A program made the position numbers and the translations under genes. A model generated the notes under the pieces. That model did not search any database. It saw only the letters and a program-made list of their open reading frames with translations, and was not told the DNA's origin. A DNA stretch of 64,000 nucleotides from NCBI GenBank assembly GCA_012839295.1, contig DUNO01000023.1, positions 30,631-94,630 on the forward strand, read 5' to 3'. Numbering within the stretch: the first letter of the stretch is position 1; the number at the start of each line of letters is the position of its first letter. This DNA is from Clostridiales bacterium (GTDB lineage: Bacteria > Bacillota > Clostridia > Lachnospirales > Lachnospiraceae). Shown one piece after another: positions 60,075 to 64,000 of this stretch.

Positions 60075-60606
60075 GGGAAGTATCGTAAGAGCAACGAATG
60101 CAAGCAATCAAAATGCAGCTGTGACGGAAAAAACTGCAAAAGAAAGAGCAGAAAGGGAGCAGCCGAAGATATTAACGGATATCCCGGTGGCGCAGATTAC
60201 AGAGGTTCCGGTTTCCTGGAGGAAGCAGGACATAAGCAAGCTGGCTCTTCCCGAGCTGGTAAAATCCATTCGGAAGTTTGGTATGCTGGAGCCGGTCATA
60301 GTAAGAAGGCTGGAAGACGGCCAGTTCCAACTCTTATCCGGTGGCAGCAGGCTGCAGGCAGTGAAGGAGCTGGGCTTAGAGACAATCACTGCCAGAGTCT
60401 TTGAGGGAATCAGCGATACCCAGGCAAAGACTATTTACCGCGATCTGCACAGGAATGATGGGGCAGGAAAAGTAAAGAGCGAAGAAAAAGGCGGAGCCCT
60501 GGAACAAAAGGATCCGGATGATGGAAGAAATAAAGAAAATATCCATGAGCTGAAGTTCAAGATAGTTACAACCCTTTCCAGGGACATGCCGGATTATTTG
60601 TTGTAG
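60061..60606 (+). CDS. ParB N-domain protein lacking the DNA-binding part
   Basis: 181 aa from a TTG with GGAGGAGG 7 nt upstream. The ParB/sulfiredoxin-like nuclease domain spans about 40-130 ('IRKFGMLEPVIVRRLEDGQF' then QLLSGGSRLQAVKELGLETI, giving the GGSR variant of GERR). The central HTH and dimerisation domains of true ParB are missing. The tail is low-complexity and charged. It may bind CTP and act as adaptor for the adjacent ParA. Confidence 0.78.
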   Translation: MPVGKGSIVRATNASNQNAAVTEKTAKERAEREQPKILTDIPVAQITEVPVSWRKQDISKLALPELVKSIRKFGMLEPVIVRRLEDGQFQLLSGGSRLQAVKELGLETITARVFEGISDTQAKTIYRDLHRNDGAGKVKSEEKGGALEQKDPDDGRNKENIHELKFKIVTTLSRDMPDYLL

Positions 60607-60679
60607 AAAAGCAATTGTAGTTATTAACGGGAAACAATAACCAAGGGAAAGTATAGTTTAAACAGGGAGGTAAATATTT

Positions 60680-62287
60680 ATGAGTCTTTTGACGAATGAT
60701 GTGAAGAATGTAATTGTGGGCGGTAAGGCAAGCGTTGGAATTGAAATGGGATCAACACGTATTAAAACAGTCCTGATCGGTGAGGACAATATGCCAATCG
60801 CCGCAGGCAGCCATGACTGGGAGAACAGTCATGTGAATGGCATCTGGACCTACAGCCTGGAGGACATCTGGGCAGGAATTAAGAGCAGCTACGCGGATAT
60901 GCTTAAGGATGTCAGGGAGAAATACGGCGTAGGGATTACAAAAGTTGCAGCCATAGGCTTTAGCGGCATGATGCATGGTTATATGGCCTTTGACAAGGAT
61001 AATAATCTTCTGGTACCCTTCCGTACCTGGAGAAATAACATAACGGGCCAGGCTTCCGAAGCCTTGACAAAGCTCTTTGATTATCCCATTCCCCAGAGGT
61101 GGACGACGGCGCATCTGTACCAGGCAATTTTAAACCAGGAAGAACATGTATCAGAGATTACCTTTGTTACCACATTGGCAGGCTACATCCATTGGAAGCT
61201 TACTGGTGAAAAGGTTCTTGGCATTGGAGAAGCCTCCGGTGTATTCCCTGTTGAGATCAGCGCGAAAGATTATAACAAGAAAATGATTGGCCAATTCAAT
61301 GAATTGATTGCACCTAAAAACTTACCTTGGACCTTAGAGGAGATTATTCCCAGGGTATTGGTGGCTGGTGAACAGGCTGGTTTACTCACTGCCGAGGGTG
61401 CAGCTCTTTTAGATGCTTCTGGAGAATTACAGGCAGGAATTCCTCTTTGCCCTCCGGAAGGTGATGCGGGAACAGGTATGGTTGCAACCAATAGTATTGC
61501 AGCCCGTACCGGTAATGTATCTGCCGGAACCTCCGTATTTGCCATGATCGTACTTGAGAAGGAGTTATCAAAGGCATATTCTGAAATAGATTTAGTAACA
61601 ACACCTGACGGTAAGCTGGTGGCTATGGCCCATTCCAATAACTGCAGCTCAGACTATGATGCCTGGATCGGGCTCTTTGATGAGGCGCTAAAGGTATTTG
61701 GTGTAGAGGTGGACAAAACAAAGCTCTATACTACACTATTTAGTATGGCTTTGCAGGGAGATCCGGAGTGTGGTGGTTTACTTTCCTATGGATATCTGTC
61801 CGGGGAGCATATGACACATTTCGAAGAAGGCCGTCCTCTCTTTGTGCGTTCTGCCAGCAGTAACTTCAACCTGGCAAACTTTATGAGGGTTAACCTGTTT
61901 ACAGCCCTGGGAGCTTTAAGAACCGGCCTGAATATCCTGTTTGAAAAGGAAAATGTTAAAGTTGATGCCATCTTAGGACATGGAGGTCTTTTTAAGACAA
62001 AGGAATATGGACAGAGAATTATGGCAGCTGCTTGTAATACACCAATCTCCATTATGGAGACGGCAGGTGAGGGCGGTGCCTGGGGTATTGCAGTTTTAGC
62101 ATCCTATATGGTGAACAAAAATGAGAATGAGTCCCTGGATGAATTCCTCTCCCATAGAATCTTCAGCGGTCAGCAGGGCAGCTGTATTGCGCCGGATCCA
62201 AGGGACGCCGAGGGCTTCAATCAGTTCTTTGAGCGTTATACCAAGGGGCTGGCCATTGAGCGGGCGGCAATTGAATATTTGGAATAA
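60680..62287 (+). CDS. araB: FGGY-family carbohydrate kinase, probable ribulokinase
   Basis: 535 aa. N-terminal phosphate-binding '[20 protein letters not shown]'. '[20 protein letters not shown]' carries the sugar-contact region. The C-terminal ATPase part has '[20 protein letters not shown]'. Annotated relatives are often called xylulokinase, but the araA neighbourhood argues for L-ribulose as substrate. The AraB assignment is from context. No araD is in the window. SD GGGAGGT. Strong terminator follows. Confidence 0.82.
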   Translation: MSLLTNDVKNVIVGGKASVGIEMGSTRIKTVLIGEDNMPIAAGSHDWENSHVNGIWTYSLEDIWAGIKSSYADMLKDVREKYGVGITKVAAIGFSGMMHGYMAFDKDNNLLVPFRTWRNNITGQASEALTKLFDYPIPQRWTTAHLYQAILNQEEHVSEITFVTTLAGYIHWKLTGEKVLGIGEASGVFPVEISAKDYNKKMIGQFNELIAPKNLPWTLEEIIPRVLVAGEQAGLLTAEGAALLDASGELQAGIPLCPPEGDAGTGMVATNSIAARTGNVSAGTSVFAMIVLEKELSKAYSEIDLVTTPDGKLVAMAHSNNCSSDYDAWIGLFDEALKVFGVEVDKTKLYTTLFSMALQGDPECGGLLSYGYLSGEHMTHFEEGRPLFVRSASSNFNLANFMRVNLFTALGALRTGLNILFEKENVKVDAILGHGGLFKTKEYGQRIMAAACNTPISIMETAGEGGAWGIAVLASYMVNKNENESLDEFLSHRIFSGQQGSCIAPDPRDAEGFNQFFERYTKGLAIERAAIEYLE

Positions 62288-62368
62288 ATCAGCGGTAAAG
62301 GGATAGAAGGACAAATTAAGATATAGGTGGAAGGGTTGGAAAAAGCAAAGGGAAAAGGGAAATAAAGC

Positions 62369-62411
62369 GAGAGAGGTCGATTTCTTAGGAATAGACTTCT
62401 CTCACCTTTTT
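62369..62411 (+). terminator. Terminator of the kinase gene
   Basis: GAGAGAGGTC/GACTTCTCTC (one G-T pair), loop 15 nt, then ACCTTTTT. Confidence 0.82.
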
Positions 62412-62472
62412 AACGAACATTTGGCCGCCAGGCCATTCAATATCGGATGTGAAATGATCTTCATTTCACACT
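62411..62472 (-). repeat. TGTGAAATG hairpin element, copy 4 (opposite orientation)
   Basis: Minus strand: TGTGAAATGA-AGA-TCATTTCACA, TCCGATATTGAA, then TGGCC/GGCCA and AATGTTCGTTA. The second small stem differs from copies 1 and 3 but is still paired. The element contains the stop codon of acpS. Confidence 0.83.
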
Positions 62473-62843
62473 AAGCTGGTGGCATAGGCAATGGCGTAAT
62501 CCGTATCATAGGACAGGGAAATAAGCACCTGCGATATACCCTTCTTCTCGGCGATATCCTTCGCCCTACCAAGTAGTGTGACCAGGGGCTGCCCATTTTC
62601 TGCCTCCAGGATCTCTATTTCATTTAACCGGATGTCATTGCCGCCGATGCTTAATGCTTTAAAGACGGCTTCTTTTCCGGCAAACCGCGTTGCGTAGCTG
62701 TATAAGGGCGTGGGGCGGCTGTTGATCAGGGTCAGTTCCTTCTTTGTAAAAGTCTTTTGAAAGAAGGGATCCTCCGGGTTTGTATTAAGTATTGTGGCAA
62801 TATGGTCAATTTTTAAAATGTCTGTTCCTATCGCGTATACCAT
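62466..62843 (-). CDS. acpS: Holo-[acyl-carrier-protein] synthase
   Basis: 125 aa. Transfers the phosphopantetheine arm of CoA to ACP. Mg-binding Asp in 'AIGTDILKIDHI' and the 'RFAGKEAVFKAL' motif with catalytic Glu. Start overlaps the LysR stop (TAATG), so the two are coupled. The last codons lie inside a hairpin repeat, so the C-terminus (YAIAYATSLV) may be repeat-derived. Confidence 0.94.
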   Translation of the reverse strand: MVYAIGTDILKIDHIATILNTNPEDPFFQKTFTKKELTLINSRPTPLYSYATRFAGKEAVFKALSIGGNDIRLNEIEILEAENGQPLVTLLGRAKDIAEKKGISQVLISLSYDTDYAIAYATSLV

Positions 62844-63748
62844 TATTCAGTCTCCATCTGTTCCTTATATTTTATCAATTCCTTCTTGAAAAGCTCCAGT
62901 TCCATGCTTTTATTCCGTTGCTTCCAAATGGCAATAATATCAGAGTCCTTAGGCTGCTCCTCCAGGTCATAAATACGGATCTTCTTATCCGTAATTTTAT
63001 TGTGGCAGATGGTAACACCCGCCCCATTTTTCAGCGCCAATATCATGGAATTTAAGTTGGAGGCATACTTTACTATCTTTGGTTCAAAGCCGTTAGCATT
63101 GCATAGAGCCTTGACCTTTTCAATTCCAAGAGCAGATTCGCTGGGAGTAATCACGATAAAAGGCTCATTCTCCAGATCCTTCACCGTAAGCTTTTCCCTC
63201 CTGCTGAGGGGATTGCTGACAGGTACGGCAATTCCAAGATCCACCTTTTGGAAGTTGACCCATTCAATATCCTTAAAATTAGTCAATTCAAAATTAGGAA
63301 TAAATATAATATCCAACTCCTTAGAATTTAACTTCTCCCGGAGAGATTTAAAGCCGTAGCTTTCCAAATTAAGATCAATATTATTATACTTTTCCTGGAA
63401 GGAGGCCGTCAATTCAGTAAAAGCCTCGCCAATCTGGAAAGTATCCGTACAGCCGATATTCAAGTGTCCAATCGCCGTATGGTGCAACAGCTTCGCATTA
63501 TAAATCGAATCCATCATCATCTCTTCTATGACAGACCACTCCTTATAAATCTGCTCCCCCTCCGGGGTCAGAGCCACAGAACGCTTATTCCGGATTAACA
63601 AAGGAAAGCCCAGCTCTTCCTCAAGTACCTGGATCTGCTTACTCAAAGCAGGCTGCGATATAAACAAGATCTTAGAGGCAGCGGTAAAATTCAAAACTCT
63701 CGCTATAGTCAAAAAATAGTGTATCTGCAAGAATGTAATTCGATGCAT
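62843..63748 (-). CDS. LysR-family transcription regulator
   Basis: 301 aa. N-terminal winged HTH 'YFLTIARVLNFTAASKILFI' then SQPALSKQIQVLEEELGFPL, followed by the periplasmic-binding-like effector domain ('IGHLNIGCTDTFQIGEAFTE' through 'GAGVTICHNKITDKKIRIYD'). Effector unknown. It overlaps acpS, perhaps controlling it or an unseen divergent gene to the right. Confidence 0.92.
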   Translation of the reverse strand: MHRITFLQIHYFLTIARVLNFTAASKILFISQPALSKQIQVLEEELGFPLLIRNKRSVALTPEGEQIYKEWSVIEEMMMDSIYNAKLLHHTAIGHLNIGCTDTFQIGEAFTELTASFQEKYNNIDLNLESYGFKSLREKLNSKELDIIFIPNFELTNFKDIEWVNFQKVDLGIAVPVSNPLSRREKLTVKDLENEPFIVITPSESALGIEKVKALCNANGFEPKIVKYASNLNSMILALKNGAGVTICHNKITDKKIRIYDLEEQPKDSDIIAIWKQRNKSMELELFKKELIKYKEQMETE

Positions 63749-63871
63749 GGCTTCTCCTTTCCTGGGTATAGTAATTGCAAAGCTCAGAAACCGTCGTTTT
63801 TAATCCAATTAATGCAGATTTCTAAGCGCAATTAGCGCGCCAATTATATTGTTTCGCAATTACCAGGGTAT

Positions 63872-63893
63872 GATTCGAATGTCAAAAGTCCTC
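63872..63893 (+). repeat. Single arm of the GATTCGAATG repeat family
   Basis: GATTCGAATGTCAAAAGTCC matches the right arm of the inverted repeat at 59156-59231 (reverse complement) with one change. The partner arm could lie beyond the window. The rest of 63749-64000 shows no gene. Confidence 0.6.
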
Positions 63894-63949
63894 ATAAAAC
63901 TAACGCGGTGAATCTGAGGGTAGCTATGTCCATCTGGGCGCAGACCGGG

Positions 63950-63986
63950 CATCCCATGATTGCCTGCACTTGGCAATTATGGGATG
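63950..63986. terminator. Strong hairpin at the window end
   Basis: CATCCCATGATTGCC pairs with GGCAATTATGGGATG (one mismatch), loop 7 nt, possibly extended by GGGC/GCCC. It may terminate a gene entering from the right. Confidence 0.5.
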
Positions 63987-64000
63987 TTAAAGGCAAGCCC

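Noticed and set aside
1-64000. CRISPR array, tRNA or rRNA genes, prophage
   Set aside because: No regularly spaced identical repeats with unique spacers, no cloverleaf or rRNA motifs, and no phage structural genes were seen.

Overview
The window looks like chromosomal DNA of an endospore-forming, low-to-moderate G+C Firmicute, most likely a Lachnospiraceae/Lachnoclostridium-type clostridium. Reasons: a spoIIA (spoIIAA-spoIIAB-sigF) plus spoVACDE cluster, a SleB-type spore cortex hydrolase, SpoIID-domain and PrsA-like proteins, pyruvate formate-lyase, purine-rich Shine-Dalgarno (SD) sites everywhere, and small families such as DUF4250. The genus is an inference. I saw no rRNA, tRNA or CRISPR array.

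Layout. (1) 1-2.8 kb: tail of an Rpn-family gene, an intact IS256-family element with an 8-bp target duplication, and an AP2-domain protein. (2) 2.8-8.9 kb: cell-wall hydrolase, thrC, and a large secreted Ig-like (BIG2) S-layer-like protein with a strong promoter and terminator. (3) 8.9-12.8 kb: a graveyard of mobile DNA (group II intron relic, ISL3 transposase with an amber stop, IS66 tnpA/B/C remnants, a second ISL3 relic) and one small secreted protein. (4) 12.9-16.5 kb: O-antigen-ligase-like protein, a PRiA4-ORF3-like zinc protein, and a broken HipA-like kinase module. (5) 16.5-24.4 kb: pflB behind a ZTP riboswitch, an ECF S component, a znuA-C-B zinc importer and a YtvI-type permease. (6) 24.5-30.8 kb: orphan Panacea protein, typA, a tandem-OB protein, and dapA-dapB behind a lysine riboswitch. 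(7) 31-36 kb: Gld-type ABC operon. (8) 36-41 kb: SpoIID-domain protein, BrkB-family protein, PrsA-like lipoprotein. (9) 41-47.7 kb: a 49-aa protein, a TPR protein, then spoIIA and spoVA. (10) 47.9-56 kb: PBP1A, DUF6514-like, YigZ, VanZ, DUF4250, RarA and GGDEF proteins. (11) 56-62.4 kb: an L-arabinose locus (AraC regulator, araA, parA-parB pair, FGGY kinase). (12) 62.4-64 kb: acpS and a LysR regulator.

Functional themes: spore formation and wall synthesis, one-carbon/fermentation control (ZTP riboswitch on pflB), lysine/diaminopimelate supply, zinc import and arabinose use.

The most unusual signal is in the intergenic DNA. I count several families of small hairpin repeats: (i) tandem arrays of SD-containing hairpins (GGAGG...CCTCC) directly in front of start codons at four loci; (ii) a GTCCATGCC/GGCATGGAC hairpin repeated four times, once inside the spoIIAB reading frame; (iii) a TGTGAAATG hairpin element, four copies; (iv) a twin hairpin with a shared loop and different stems before spoVAE; (v) three ~105-bp imperfect palindromes. 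Families ii, iii and iv show paired changes in their stems, which argues for selected or mechanistically maintained structure. Together these are the best candidates for an undescribed regulatory or mobile system here.
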